A stretch of 64,000 nt of DNA, from contig JACJWC010000015.1 in assembly GCA_020637335.1 (NCBI GenBank), forward strand, positions 1 through 64,000, given 5' to 3'. This DNA comes from Acidobacteriota bacterium (GTDB lineage: Bacteria > Acidobacteriota > Holophagae > Acanthopleuribacterales > Acanthopleuribacteraceae). The number at the start of each line of letters is the position of its first letter. Within the stretch, counting starts at the first letter, position 1. Below the pieces are notes generated by a model. It was given only the letters and a program-made list of their open reading frames with translations. It was not told where the DNA came from and made no database searches. Positions 1 to 8,718 of the stretch are shown here, in pieces. Made by a program: the position numbers and the translations under genes.

Positions 1-663
1 GGCAATCAGTTCTGCAAATAATTTCTTTTCCCAGGTGATTTTCTTTTTGTTGAGGAATAAAGCCTTACCTGTGCGCGTGATGGCCATGGCCTGTACACCG
101 TGGCTACTAAAGGAGGCAATCGGGTCGCGCATCAAGGGTTTTCCTGTGCCTTCTCCTTGCGAATAAGGCAACCAAACCGTCTTTTGATCCTCCATTTCCA
201 AGGTAATGGTGTCCTGGTAGATATAAAAAGTGCGCAGAGGTGAATTACCCAACCAGCCTTGCAGGATACGGCCCGTCTGGCTGTCCAGGAGTTGAACCCC
301 GGAATCCAGGCCGAGAACCATCTGATGATCAAAAACTTGGGGCGGCCAAAGCAAGTTCTGGAGTCGCACGCGCCAACGTTCGGTCAGGTCTGCTTCCAAA
401 AACAAAAGGCCACCATCGCTTAATTGGACTAAAAACCCGTTTTCCCATGCCATCAAAGCGGTCACGCCATGGGGTTCAGGTCGCAAATTCTCCAATTCTC
501 CGTCCACAGAGAAGAGGTGAAGTTCCTGTGTATTGGCCAGGAGTAACGTCCCTTGCGGACTAATCGCACAGGCATTTGGACGAAACGAAACCTGGAACTG
601 GTGGTGTACTGGCGGAAACGCATCTACATTTTGTAAGCTCAGGAAATAAAAGCACAAGATCAT
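1..663 (-). CDS. Secreted beta-propeller-like protein, 3' end outside window
   Basis: Reading leftward, an open frame of 221 codons runs from an ATG at 663 to the left window edge without a stop, so the C-terminus is missing. A GAGG ribosome site lies about 9 bases before the ATG. The N-terminus is a short hydrophobic stretch (MILCFYFLSLQ) that could be a signal peptide. The rest is rich in short repeats of the kind seen in WD40/PQQ-like propellers (for example CAISPQGTLLLAN, LFSVDGELENL, VQLLDSQTGRILQGW). This suggests a periplasmic or secreted propeller that reads and reports values, but no catalytic motif is visible and no specific family is recognised. Confidence 0.6.
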   Translation of the reverse strand, partial: MILCFYFLSLQNVDAFPPVHHQFQVSFRPNACAISPQGTLLLANTQELHLFSVDGELENLRPEPHGVTALMAWENGFLVQLSDGGLLFLEADLTERWRVRLQNLLWPPQVFDHQMVLGLDSGVQLLDSQTGRILQGWLGNSPLRTFYIYQDTITLEMEDQKTVWLPYSQGEGTGKPLMRDPIASFSSHGVQAMAITRTGKALFLNKKKITWEKKLFAELIA

Positions 664-797
664 TCGGATTGCCTCAAAAGGACAGTTTAGCGCGAATTGG
701 CAAAAACCCGGGATCTGGAATCGCTGGCATGGGCGGAAAACGAGGATTTGCTTGGGCTTGCCAACGACTTAGTGTATGATGCGTGCTCGCGACCGCT

Positions 798-826
798 TTT
801 CAATACCTTCGCGGTTTTGTTATAGT
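798..826 (+). promoter_or_regulatory. Putative sigma-70 promoter for ybeY
   Basis: TTTCAA (798-803) and TATAGT (821-826) are separated by 17 bases and sit 36 bases before the ybeY ATG, in the divergent gap of about 200 bp between the leftward propeller gene and ybeY. Nothing else recognisable is in that gap. Assignment is by pattern only. Confidence 0.4.
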
Positions 827-861
827 CTTAGCCAAATGCTTTTTGGAATTTAGAACTTTCT

Positions 862-1308
862 ATGGACCCTGATTCAAGTAGTTGGGAAGTTGTTTGGGAC
901 CCGGATGGTGAGGAACCCCCACCCCTGGCGCTGGATGATTTTTGCGCCGCGCTTCAACAAAAACTCGGTTTGAAAGATTCTGAATTGTGTGTGCTGCTGT
1001 GTGACGATCAGCGGATTCAGGCCCTTAATGCTCAGTTTCGCCACAAGAATAAAGTGACTGATGTCCTGAGTTTTCCTCAAAAGGAGGCCGGTCCCTATTT
1101 GGGCGATATCGCGATCTCGTTGCCTCAGGCCCAACGCCAAGCACAGGAAATTGGTCAATCGCTTGAGGAGGAAGTGCGCTTCCTGATCTTGCATGGTGTG
1201 CTGCACCTCTTGGGATACGATCACGAAACCGACCAAGGCCAAATGCTGCAAAAACAATCCGAACTTAAAATGGAATTGGGGACGTTTTTCCCCGGGAGTC
1301 TTCATTGA
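862..1308 (+). CDS. ybeY: Endoribonuclease YbeY (rRNA maturation factor)
   Basis: The protein is 148 aa, the usual size for the UPF0054/YbeY family. It is a zinc-dependent endoribonuclease that acts in 16S rRNA 3'-end maturation and 70S ribosome quality control. The signature zinc motif HGVLHLLGYDH is present near residues 111-121, preceded by the typical NxxFRHKNKVTDVLSFP block around residues 53-69. The stop overlaps the TTG start of the downstream CorC-type gene by 4 bases, so the two are translationally coupled. The ybeY-CNNM pairing is common in bacteria. Start ATG at 862 has only a weak purine-rich site upstream. Confidence 0.95.
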   Translation: MDPDSSSWEVVWDPDGEEPPPLALDDFCAALQQKLGLKDSELCVLLCDDQRIQALNAQFRHKNKVTDVLSFPQKEAGPYLGDIAISLPQAQRQAQEIGQSLEEEVRFLILHGVLHLLGYDHETDQGQMLQKQSELKMELGTFFPGSLH

Positions 1309-2582
1309 ATAGTCCAGTCTCGCAACAGGGATTTCTCATGGCATTGGCCCTGTTGGCGCTCGTGCGGTTCTTAAATTCGCTGTTGTTGGTGGCCTTAAAC
1401 GGATTGGGCCCTATTTACGTCAAGGTTTTTGCCAACAAAATTAAGGACGCCAAACCCCATTTGGCTTCGCGTTTGGAAAATGAGCGCGAGTTCCGTGTTC
1501 AGGTTGAACTCTTCGATAAAATCAGCTTGGTTGTTTTATTGGTTTCGGCCATTCTCATTTTTCCTGCCCATTGGTGGACCTGGCTGGGCATTGCTGCCTA
1601 CCTGCTCATTTTTGATTGGGCTCTTTCCCACTACCTTGCCCTGCATCAACCCGAGGGCTTTCTCGAACGCCTTTACCCGCTCTTCCGTCCACTCTACATT
1701 TGGCTGCGACCCTTAGCCTCCGGGATTACGGCGCTGGCCAAAAAAGGCATGCTTTACGACATGTCCCAGGAAGAGGAGGAGGAGGAATCGCCCGAGGAGA
1801 TCGATGCGTTTATTCAGGCGGGAACCGAAGAGGGCGTCATTGAGGAAAAGGACCGCCACCTGGTTGAGAATATTCTGAACCTCAATGAAACAATGGTCCG
1901 CGAAATCATGACGCCGCGGACCGAGATGAAGTGTTTGGATATTCGCCGCAGTAAACAGGAAGCCCTTGAGATTTTTAAAACCTCGCGTTTTTCTCGCTTG
2001 CCGGTCTACCGCGAGAGCATTGATAACATCGAAGGCCTGATCCGGCTCAAGGACCTTGTTTTGGAAACAAAACCGCACAAAAGCTTGGCCGAAATTTCCA
2101 TGCCTGTCCTTTTTGTCCCGGAGAGTAAAAACGTTGCCGACCTGCTCCAGGAAATGCTGAAAACACGTATCCAGATGGCGGTGGTGTTGGACGAGTATGG
2201 TGGAACGGCTGGCCTGATTACCCTTGAGGATGCAATTGAGGAAATCGTTGGTGAAATCCACGATGAACACGAAGTGCCCGATCAGGACGAAATGGTCGTT
2301 CAACCCGATGGGACCACACGTGTGGATGGACGGGTTCTGCTCGAAGATTTTTGCGATCACTTTGGACTTTCGCTGGTGGATGACAATGTGGACACGATTG
2401 GCGGCTATCTCTTCGCCAAAGAAGGCCGAATTCCCGATGTGGGTCATCGTGTGGTGATTCAGGATGTCGAAATTGAAATTCTCAAGGCAGACTCGCGGCG
2501 CATTTATGAGATTCTGGTGCACTCCTTAAAAGACGCAGAACCCGTTTTGGATCCCAATACGGAGAGCAACAACGGCCGCTAA
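1305..2582 (+). CDS. CNNM/CorC-HlyC family membrane protein with CBS domains
   Basis: A 425-aa protein with an N-terminal membrane part (hydrophobic segments near residues 10-35 and 65-105), then a CBS pair beginning at the hallmark VREIMTPRTEM (about residue 200) and a C-terminal CorC_HlyC domain (DNVDTIGGYLFAKEGRIPDVG). Family members are linked to Mg2+/Co2+ efflux; the old name haemolysin is misleading. The DUF21/CNNM membrane part is shorter and more divergent than usual, so transport activity is not certain. The start is TTG at 1305 overlapping the ybeY stop; an internal ATG at 1338 is the alternative. The gene converges on lptFG with 12 bases between stops. Confidence 0.88.
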   Translation: MNSPVSQQGFLMALALLALVRFLNSLLLVALNGLGPIYVKVFANKIKDAKPHLASRLENEREFRVQVELFDKISLVVLLVSAILIFPAHWWTWLGIAAYLLIFDWALSHYLALHQPEGFLERLYPLFRPLYIWLRPLASGITALAKKGMLYDMSQEEEEEESPEEIDAFIQAGTEEGVIEEKDRHLVENILNLNETMVREIMTPRTEMKCLDIRRSKQEALEIFKTSRFSRLPVYRESIDNIEGLIRLKDLVLETKPHKSLAEISMPVLFVPESKNVADLLQEMLKTRIQMAVVLDEYGGTAGLITLEDAIEEIVGEIHDEHEVPDQDEMVVQPDGTTRVDGRVLLEDFCDHFGLSLVDDNVDTIGGYLFAKEGRIPDVGHRVVIQDVEIEILKADSRRIYEILVHSLKDAEPVLDPNTESNNGR

Positions 2583-2607
2583 TGGAATGAGCGTTTAGCG
2601 TTCCATT
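2581..2607. terminator. Small inverted repeat between convergent genes
   Basis: AATGGAA at 2581-2587 pairs with TTCCATT at 2601-2607 around a 13-base loop. It spans the 12-bp gap between the convergent CNNM and lptFG stops. It has no T-tract, so it is at best a weak bidirectional terminator. Confidence 0.25.
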
Positions 2608-4925
2608 TGCAGGAATCGAAACACGGCAGTCACCCCAAACAGAACCAGGACCGACCAGGCGGAGACAACTGGTGGCAACAAACCAATTCGGCCTAACTGC
2701 AAAAAAAACACATAAAGGCCCCAGAAGGCCAAACCTAAAACCAAGCCCGAAGCCAAACCAAAAAAAGTGCCACGTCGACCGAATTGAAAGCCCAAGGGCG
2801 CAGCCAAAAGCACCATTAAAAACGGTAATATCGGCTGTGTCCATTTGGCGTAAAACTCAGTGGGAAACCGCGGATGGAAAATACCCAGGTCCCGCACGTA
2901 ATTCATATATGACCGGTATTCGGCAATGGAAAACTCTTCCGGCTTCCGCTCGCGCAAGGCCAAATCCTCATGGGTCACATCCAGTGGGAGCACCTGACCC
3001 TTGGGCACGAGCGCTGGACTGGGTTGAATGTAGTCATTGACTTTGCTGAACCGCCACTGGGAGCCGGGCGATTCGGTTACCCAAGTGCCTTCTGGAGTCA
3101 ATTGGATGCGGGCTGTCTCTGTTCGGCTGATCACCCCGCCTTTGGCAAAATCGATTTCATACCAGACCGCGTTGTACATCATGCGTTCGGTTGGATTGTA
3201 AAACTCAAAGTTCAGAAAATGGCCGCCTGCCGTGCGGATCCAATTCTTGTGAAACGGTCCTGGATTGCGGTTTTTGATTTGATAACGCAAGTTCATGGCC
3301 ATCCGATTGGCTGCAGGCATGAACCGGGCGCCCAAATAATATTCGCCTGCGGTGAAACACACACCCATGATCAGGAGCGGCAAGCACAACCGGCGCAAAC
3401 TCCCGCCAGCGGCGCGAATGGCTGTAATTTCTTGATTTTTGGACATGACTGCCAAAGAAATCAAGACGGCAACCAATACCGAAATGAACAACGAGGTCTC
3501 AAGTAGGTTTGGGACGCGGTAAACCAAATACTTCAACACCACAATGCGCTCAATATGGTTTTTATCCGCGAATTTCATGATGTCACTGTATTCAATCAAG
3601 GCGATCAAACCCAGGATAGAGGACTGAATCAAAGCGTAGGTAACCAGGAAGTTACGCAGCAGGTAAAAATCAATCCGGCTCGGAAAACGCCTTGGTTTAA
3701 AGGGTTTGTTACTCTGTTGGATCTGGGTTGTCGTGTCCCATCGGCGCCAGCCAGATAGCCGACTTGAGATGGCCTTATACGAGAAATAGATCTTGCGGCC
3801 AATGAAGCCCAAGGCCTTCTTACGATTTTCCCGGCTCAATTGGTGGCGGCGATATAAAACAAAAAGACCCAAAAGGAAGAAAAAGTAGTTGGCCACGCCC
3901 AATGCCCAGACGGGACTCTGGCCATGTCGTTCCACAAGAACCAATCCCACTTTGGCCATTACAAAATAGATCAGGATTAGGCCCAGACTGAAACCAAAAC
4001 CGGAACCTCGACGCAGCCGCACATGTTTGCCTGCCAGCGGTAAAGCAAAAAAGCTGAGGAAAAAACAGGCCATTGGGAAATGGATCCGTTGCCAAAGATC
4101 CTCGGATGCTTCCCCATCTAATTTGCCAGCCAGCCAAGCCTGCATAAGGGCGGGGGTTGTTTCTAATTCATGCGGTTCCACATTGAAGCCTAAATCCCCG
4201 CTCGGCGTTGGGTTGGGGAAGTCCATCAACAACTTGTTGAATTGGGCGATGCGCGGACCCTCTTTGCCCGTACGATCAATCATCTTTTCATTGCCATTTT
4301 CCAGACGAATCTTAACGCCTTGGTTCTGGATCCGAAAAATCTCCATTTTTTGCGCATAGGTCATTCGAGCATGGTTATCTTCCTGGTTCAGGATGATAAG
4401 TTCTGCTGGCGTTTGACCTTCGAGGTGGTCGATGAAAAAGATCGACTGTGGGCCAAGCGTGGTAATCACGCCCGGGTTTAAGGTTGGGTTGGCGACCGAT
4501 TCCATAAAGGTTTTCAGGTAATTGATGCGGGCCTGCTTCATGTACGGTTCCGCCCAATTACTGATGGCAAGGGACGCAGCCGAGAGCAATAAGCCATACA
4601 GAAAAATTGGCCGATTTAGGCGCCAAAAGCCCAAACCTGCGCTTTGCGGCGCGATCAGTTCGGAATCGCTGCTCATTCGCGATATTGCGGCAAGGCTTCC
4701 AAACAGGAAACTCATCGGCACCGTGAAATACAGGATTTCAGGCACAAAACTCAAGAACAGGACCGTAAAGGTGCGCAGCGGGATCTCGAAATCGCCGCCC
4801 AGCTGCGCAACCGTGATAAAGCTGCGAATGAAGAAAATGCCGTTGTAAACCAGCATCGCCATAAGGAAAGGCGCATTTATTTCGCGAAAAACGTAGCTGT
4901 CGAGTCGATTCCAAATGGCGCGCAT
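2595..4925 (-). CDS. Fused LptF-LptG lipopolysaccharide export permease
   Basis: A 776-aa protein with two consecutive YjgP/YjgQ (LptF/LptG) permease domains. The first half, about residues 1-375, starts with the typical DSYVFREINAPFLMAM helix and ends with a membrane trio around LPLAGKHVRLRRGSGFGFSLGL. A basic linker of about 45 residues follows. The second half starts at RIDFYLLRNFLVTYALIQ with MSKNQEITAIRAAGGSLRRL, the conserved cytoplasmic coupling segment, and closes with the matching three helices. In E. coli LptF and LptG are separate and form LptB2FG, which extracts LPS from the inner membrane. Here both sit in one chain, about twice normal length. Start ATG at 4925 is preferred over an in-frame TTG 12 bases upstream. 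No lptB or lptC is nearby. Confidence 0.9.
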   Translation of the reverse strand: MRAIWNRLDSYVFREINAPFLMAMLVYNGIFFIRSFITVAQLGGDFEIPLRTFTVLFLSFVPEILYFTVPMSFLFGSLAAISRMSSDSELIAPQSAGLGFWRLNRPIFLYGLLLSAASLAISNWAEPYMKQARINYLKTFMESVANPTLNPGVITTLGPQSIFFIDHLEGQTPAELIILNQEDNHARMTYAQKMEIFRIQNQGVKIRLENGNEKMIDRTGKEGPRIAQFNKLLMDFPNPTPSGDLGFNVEPHELETTPALMQAWLAGKLDGEASEDLWQRIHFPMACFFLSFFALPLAGKHVRLRRGSGFGFSLGLILIYFVMAKVGLVLVERHGQSPVWALGVANYFFFLLGLFVLYRRHQLSRENRKKALGFIGRKIYFSYKAISSRLSGWRRWDTTTQIQQSNKPFKPRRFPSRIDFYLLRNFLVTYALIQSSILGLIALIEYSDIMKFADKNHIERIVVLKYLVYRVPNLLETSLFISVLVAVLISLAVMSKNQEITAIRAAGGSLRRLCLPLLIMGVCFTAGEYYLGARFMPAANRMAMNLRYQIKNRNPGPFHKNWIRTAGGHFLNFEFYNPTERMMYNAVWYEIDFAKGGVISRTETARIQLTPEGTWVTESPGSQWRFSKVNDYIQPSPALVPKGQVLPLDVTHEDLALRERKPEEFSIAEYRSYMNYVRDLGIFHPRFPTEFYAKWTQPILPFLMVLLAAPLGFQFGRRGTFFGLASGLVLGLAFWGLYVFFLQLGRIGLLPPVVSAWSVLVLFGVTAVFRFLQMER

Positions 4926-5016
4926 GTGATCTCTCAAAAGCTCCAGTATAGGCAGAATACGCTGAAAATGGAAAGGTATTGGTGCTGCTCAGCGGCCGAG
5001 AATCTAGCCCGGGACC

Positions 5017-5035
5017 TTCCCCTTTGGAAGGGGAA
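5017..5035. other. Perfect hairpin in the lptFG/VOC intergenic gap
   Basis: TTCCCCTT and AAGGGGAA form an 8-bp perfect stem with a TGG loop, inside the 262-bp gap between the divergent lptFG and VOC genes. On the minus strand it would lie in the lptFG leader. No T-tract follows. The rest of the gap shows nothing I can name. Confidence 0.35.
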
Positions 5036-5187
5036 AATGGGCGTCTTTGGCAGAATTGGCCCGATTTTGGCAATCGCATAGCCTTGCTGCGAAATGGGTC
5101 TGCACCTTACACTCCATGAGTAGAACAATACTGAAACTTGGCTTTGTGCCACGTTGACGCAAAAAAGGTGTGAGGGCGGAGGCTTTA

Positions 5188-5562
5188 ATGTTTGACCATG
5201 TGAAATTTGGCGTAAGTGACTTTGAGGCCAGCAAGGCCTTTTTCATGAAAGCGCTCGAGCCGTTGGGCGTCCGATTTGGTGCGGAAGGGCATCCGACATA
5301 TGGGGTCGAGCTCGTTTCAGAGGGCGATGCTTCGCTGGTTCTGTTCTTGAGTTCGGTGAAACCCGCGCCACTCCACATCGCGTTTACAGCAAAAAATCGC
5401 CAACAAGTCGAGTGCTTTTATCATGCTGCTCTTGCGGCTGGAGGCGTTGACAACGGTGCACCGGGGCTGCGGACCCAATATCATGCCAATTATTTTGCCG
5501 CGTTCGTCATCGGCCCGGATGGCCACAACATCGAGGCCGTCTGCCATCATCCCGAAACGTGA
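5188..5562 (+). CDS. VOC (glyoxalase/bleomycin-resistance fold) protein
   Basis: A 124-aa single-domain VOC protein. FDHVKFGVSDFEASKAFF at the N-terminus is the typical first beta-alpha unit with the metal-ligand position His. A second half has HIAFTAKNRQQVECFY and ends with GPDGHNIEAVCH, where the final Glu is the usual metal ligand. Substrate cannot be deduced. The start is taken as ATG 5188 because GGAGG lies 5 bases upstream; an in-frame GTG at 5170 would place that ribosome site inside the gene. Confidence 0.82.
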   Translation: MFDHVKFGVSDFEASKAFFMKALEPLGVRFGAEGHPTYGVELVSEGDASLVLFLSSVKPAPLHIAFTAKNRQQVECFYHAALAAGGVDNGAPGLRTQYHANYFAAFVIGPDGHNIEAVCHHPET

Positions 5563-5589
5563 AATCGATTGTTTTTAGCCCGTTGATGC

Positions 5590-5861
5590 CTAAGGTTGCT
5601 TTATGAGACCGGTTTTCCCTGCGTCCTTCAGCGCCACGGCCCACATCTTTTCGCCTAAGGGGAAACGCTTATCGCCGGGATGAATGACAGTCAAACTTTC
5701 TAGATTCAAGTCTTCAAAGAACCAAGTCGACTCGGGGTAATGCTGCACGAGCATGTTTGCCAATGTGGTTTTCCCGACTGGACGTGCGCCCAAAAGGCCA
5801 AAAATCCGGTGACGTTGGATCCGGGCTTGAAGAAGTTTGAGTTGTCGATCCGTTGTATCAT
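5590..5861 (-). pseudogene. Relic of an AAA ATPase with DUF4143 tail
   Basis: About 90 codons remain of a family whose intact members have roughly 380-420. The Walker A region is intact (GLLGARPVGKTTLANML) and is followed directly by the extreme C-terminus of a DUF4143 protein (HPGDKRFPLGEKMWAVAL). The whole ATPase middle and most of DUF4143 are therefore deleted. The start also looks frameshifted: ATG at 5861 gives MIQRID in one frame, while QLKLLQARIQRHRIFGLLG continues in another. A stop at 5590 closes it. Intact relatives are stand-alone accessory ATPases of unclear role. Confidence 0.65.
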
Positions 5862-5897
5862 TATTAAAATTTCAACGTTCTGCTGGGGCTGAACAAC

Positions 5898-5929
5898 AAA
5901 AAAGCCCGGCACTGGGCCGGGCCTTTTTT
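5898..5929 (-). terminator. Intrinsic terminator of the EF-hand gene
   Basis: A G/C-rich stem (GCCCGGC against GCCGGGC with one bulge) is flanked by an A-run on one side and six T on the other. Read leftward, it lies 15 bases past the EF-hand stop at 5945 and ends in a T-run. The flanking A and T runs could also stop transcription from the other side. Confidence 0.85.
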
Positions 5930-5944
5930 GCTATTGGACGGGGT

Positions 5945-6847
5945 TTAGCGGTGGCGTTTCATCCGCGGCGGTCCCATTTCGTCTTGGGTCAGGACGCCGT
6001 CGTTGTTTTGGTCGTGTGCGGTGAAGAAGGCTTGCAAGTCACTGGGTGTGATCAATCCGTTGTTGTCAGCGTCCAGAGGATTACCCTGGGGCCGATCACC
6101 GTGGTTACGTTCGCCATTCGGACCTCCTCGGCGTGGGCCAGGACCCATTCGTTCGGCTTGACGTTCGGCCATGATTTGGGCGAAATCAATGCTGCCATCC
6201 TCTTTGAGCGGCAGGCCGGCGACAAAGCTGTTCCATTCATCAGAAGTGATGGACCCGTCCTGATCGCTATCGGCGGTTTTAAAGAACGGGCCGCCTTTTC
6301 CGCCCCGTTCTCCACCTTGTCGATGCGGACGGGGCAGTTCTTGGGCTTGGATGGTGCCATTGCCATCTGCATCCAGATCGGCGAAGATCTGGGCGAAATC
6401 TGTGTCATTTACCAAACCATCATCATTGCGGTCCAAGGCCTCACTCAGACGCGGGGCCCCTTCAGGCGGTTGGGGTGCGTTGGGATGGTCCTCCAGAAAA
6501 CTGGCGACCAATGCTTCGACATCAATATTCCCGTCTCCATCGTGAGGCAGTCCGGAAACCATAGCGGCCCATTCGGCTTGGCTGATCTCATGGTTGTCAT
6601 CAGCATCTGCCTGACGCAGGAACATGAAACCGGGTCCACCTGGGCCGGGCCCGTGTACGCGTTGACCGAATGCGGGGCGTTCGTCTTCGGTTAGGTAGCC
6701 GTCTGTGTTTTGGTCCATTTGGTTAAAGCGGTCTTGGGCGTGGGCTAAAAATTCGGCTTGCGAAATTTTGCCATCGCCATCGGTGTCAAGGTCCTGGGGC
6801 GGGGGACCTTGCTGGAAAGCAAAAAAGAAAAAAGCAAATAATGTCAT
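5945..6847 (-). CDS. Secreted multi-EF-hand calcium-binding protein
   Basis: A 300-aa acidic protein made almost wholly of EF-hand-like loops. Good 12-residue loops include DTDGDGKISQAE, DQNTDGYLTEDE, DADDNHEISQAE, DRNDDGLVNDTD, DADGNGTIQAQE, DSDQDGSITSDE, DADNNGLITPSD and DQNNDGVLTQDE, plus two degenerate ones. The N-terminus (MTLFAFFFFAFQQG) looks like a very short signal or anchor. Gly/Pro/Arg-rich spacers separate the loops. This points to a periplasmic or extracellular calcium-binding protein with no enzyme domain. AGGAGA sits 5 bases before the ATG. It is divergent from the histidine kinase gene. Confidence 0.88.
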   Translation of the reverse strand: MTLFAFFFFAFQQGPPPQDLDTDGDGKISQAEFLAHAQDRFNQMDQNTDGYLTEDERPAFGQRVHGPGPGGPGFMFLRQADADDNHEISQAEWAAMVSGLPHDGDGNIDVEALVASFLEDHPNAPQPPEGAPRLSEALDRNDDGLVNDTDFAQIFADLDADGNGTIQAQELPRPHRQGGERGGKGGPFFKTADSDQDGSITSDEWNSFVAGLPLKEDGSIDFAQIMAERQAERMGPGPRRGGPNGERNHGDRPQGNPLDADNNGLITPSDLQAFFTAHDQNNDGVLTQDEMGPPRMKRHR

Positions 6848-7016
6848 GGTGATCTCCTAGTGGGGGAATGCGCATCCTGCGCTCTGAGGGTAAAGATAGA
6901 AGGTCAAGCCGTTAAAGTGTTTATGGCCAGGTAATCCATTTGTAAGAGTTGTAAAATCCACCCTCAAAACCACATTTCTGCTCCAAAATAAGGTTAGTTT
7001 AGCTTCGAGGTGGCCT
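6848..7016. promoter_or_regulatory. Divergent control region, EF-hand gene / two-component system
   Basis: This 169-bp gap must hold promoters for both divergent units. It contains a direct repeat TTGTAA at 6940-6945 and 6949-6954 (9-bp period), a layout compatible with binding of an OmpR-type regulator such as the one encoded at 8719-9411. The link is conjecture. Confidence 0.3.
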
Positions 7017-8645
7017 TTGAAGAAACGTTGGATTGCAATTGCCTTTGTGCTCATCCTTGTTTTGGGTGCTTGGCAATGGTACTGGATCCACCAAGTGGAG
7101 GTGACCAGTCGCGACCGTGTGCAAACCCAACAAAGGGAGGGGCTTTCTCGTGTTGCCCAAGCCTTTGATCTGGAGTTCATGGCCCTCGTTACCTTTTGGA
7201 TAGAACAAGGTGCCAAAGCCGAGGATTTTCAGGCGCTTCTGAAGTCATGGGACGAACAGCACCCACAAAATTGGGTCAAGGGCGTGGCTCTACCCATCGA
7301 CGGCGCTCCTGATCTGGTTCAGATCGTAGATCGTACTGGCAGCCTAACCAATCCGTGGCCAGAGGATTGGGGCGCTTTACGCGACCGCGCGGGACAACTG
7401 CATTATTTTGCGGGTCGCGGGCCGCGTCTTCCGGTTCTGGATCCGCCGCTCACCTTGTGCCTGCCCCTTTTTGTTGATGAGGACCTTGCCCGGCCCAATC
7501 TACTGTTTGTCCTGTTGGATAAAGAACAATTAAACGCTTGGCTGGTCAAAGCGATCGAATTGAATCTGCCAATGGGAGAATCCACACGGTTCCAGGTGCG
7601 AATAGGTGGAGCTGGACCACAGACGGTGTTGTTGGGCCAAGCTTTTGAGCCGCAGGATGGTCGGTTGGATATTCCTATCGGTCGCTTCCAGCCCGGCCCG
7701 GTTGCCGATCGCTTGGTGGGTTTTTTGATGGATCATGGGCCCAATCGGCCACCGTTCCGCGAACGCGATGGCATGCGCAGGCGCTGGAACCAGGATGGGC
7801 CCGGCTTGTTCATCCTCGAGGTTGCTTATCCCAAAGGTTCGGTAGAAAAGGTCTTGGCCGGCTTACGACTTCGCCAAAGCCTGTTTAGCTTAGGTCTTCT
7901 AAGTCTTTTGGCCTGGGTCGTTTTTCTTTTGGTGCGCTCCGAGCGCCAAGCGCGTTTAACGGTGCAATCTCAAAACGAGTTTGTCGCCCAAATCTCCCAT
8001 GAAATCCTCACACCTGTCGCCGCCATTCGGTCCATGGGCCAAAACCTGGCTGATGGTTTGGCGGGTTCGGCAGAAAAACAACGTCAGTACGGCGAGTTTA
8101 TCGTTCAGAACAGCAGACGGTTAGGCAACATGGTCGAGCAGGTTTTGCACTACAGCAAGATTGAAGTTCAACCTTTGAATCGCCAATGGGTTAACGTCAA
8201 GGATCTGGCCGAGTCCCTGGAACAAGCCCTTCGGGCACTGCACGGCGATCACTTCACTTGGAATTGGTCAGGTGATGACCATGCGACGATTTGGGTTGAA
8301 GAAAGCGGAATTTACCGCGCTTTATTGAATCTGCTGGATAATGCCCTTAAACATGGGTCCCCGGATTGGGTCCAACTTGCTTTTTCGATTTCGCACAAGA
8401 ATTGGCTCTTCGAAGTTACCGATCACGGACCCGGTCTGGTACCCGATGAAATGGAGCGCGTCTGGGAACCTTTTTTTCGTGGGACCCGCACACGATCTGC
8501 TCAGATCCCGGGTTCTGGCTTAGGCTTGGCCTTAGTCAAACGGATTGTTGAAGGACACGGCGGCCGGGTTTCTGTCAAATCCGCCTCACTAGGAACATGC
8601 TTCAGCATGCATATTCCTATCGTTGAAAAGGAAAACCTTAATTGA
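7017..8645 (+). CDS. Membrane sensor histidine kinase
   Basis: A 542-aa kinase. One transmembrane helix spans residues 5-24 and a second spans 290-306, framing a periplasmic sensor of about 265 residues that I do not recognise. The HisKA box SHEILTPVAAI gives phospho-acceptor His328. The ATPase domain has the N-box (Asn442 in LLNLLDNALKHG), G1 DHGPG (469-473), an F-box WEPFFRG and G2 GSGLGLAL (499-506), so it should be active. There is no HAMP domain between TM2 and HisKA. Translation starts at TTG 7017 behind GAGGTGG. The cognate regulator follows 73 bp downstream. Confidence 0.93.
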   Translation: MKKRWIAIAFVLILVLGAWQWYWIHQVEVTSRDRVQTQQREGLSRVAQAFDLEFMALVTFWIEQGAKAEDFQALLKSWDEQHPQNWVKGVALPIDGAPDLVQIVDRTGSLTNPWPEDWGALRDRAGQLHYFAGRGPRLPVLDPPLTLCLPLFVDEDLARPNLLFVLLDKEQLNAWLVKAIELNLPMGESTRFQVRIGGAGPQTVLLGQAFEPQDGRLDIPIGRFQPGPVADRLVGFLMDHGPNRPPFRERDGMRRRWNQDGPGLFILEVAYPKGSVEKVLAGLRLRQSLFSLGLLSLLAWVVFLLVRSERQARLTVQSQNEFVAQISHEILTPVAAIRSMGQNLADGLAGSAEKQRQYGEFIVQNSRRLGNMVEQVLHYSKIEVQPLNRQWVNVKDLAESLEQALRALHGDHFTWNWSGDDHATIWVEESGIYRALLNLLDNALKHGSPDWVQLAFSISHKNWLFEVTDHGPGLVPDEMERVWEPFFRGTRTRSAQIPGSGLGLALVKRIVEGHGGRVSVKSASLGTCFSMHIPIVEKENLN

Positions 8646-8718
8646 AACGCGCTGAATGGCCAGATGGCTCGACCGCGCAGCATAGAATAAAGAGTAGACA
8701 TATTGCGAGGAGGCTAAC

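Noticed and set aside
132..563. Small frames on both strands at the left end
   Set aside because: They are shadows of the leftward propeller-like gene, which is open to the window edge and has better codon use and a ribosome site.
5706..5912. Possible 68-aa protein overlapping the AAA/DUF4143 relic
   Set aside because: It is the alternative frame of the relic; its start matches the beginning of the ATPase family and then runs out of frame.
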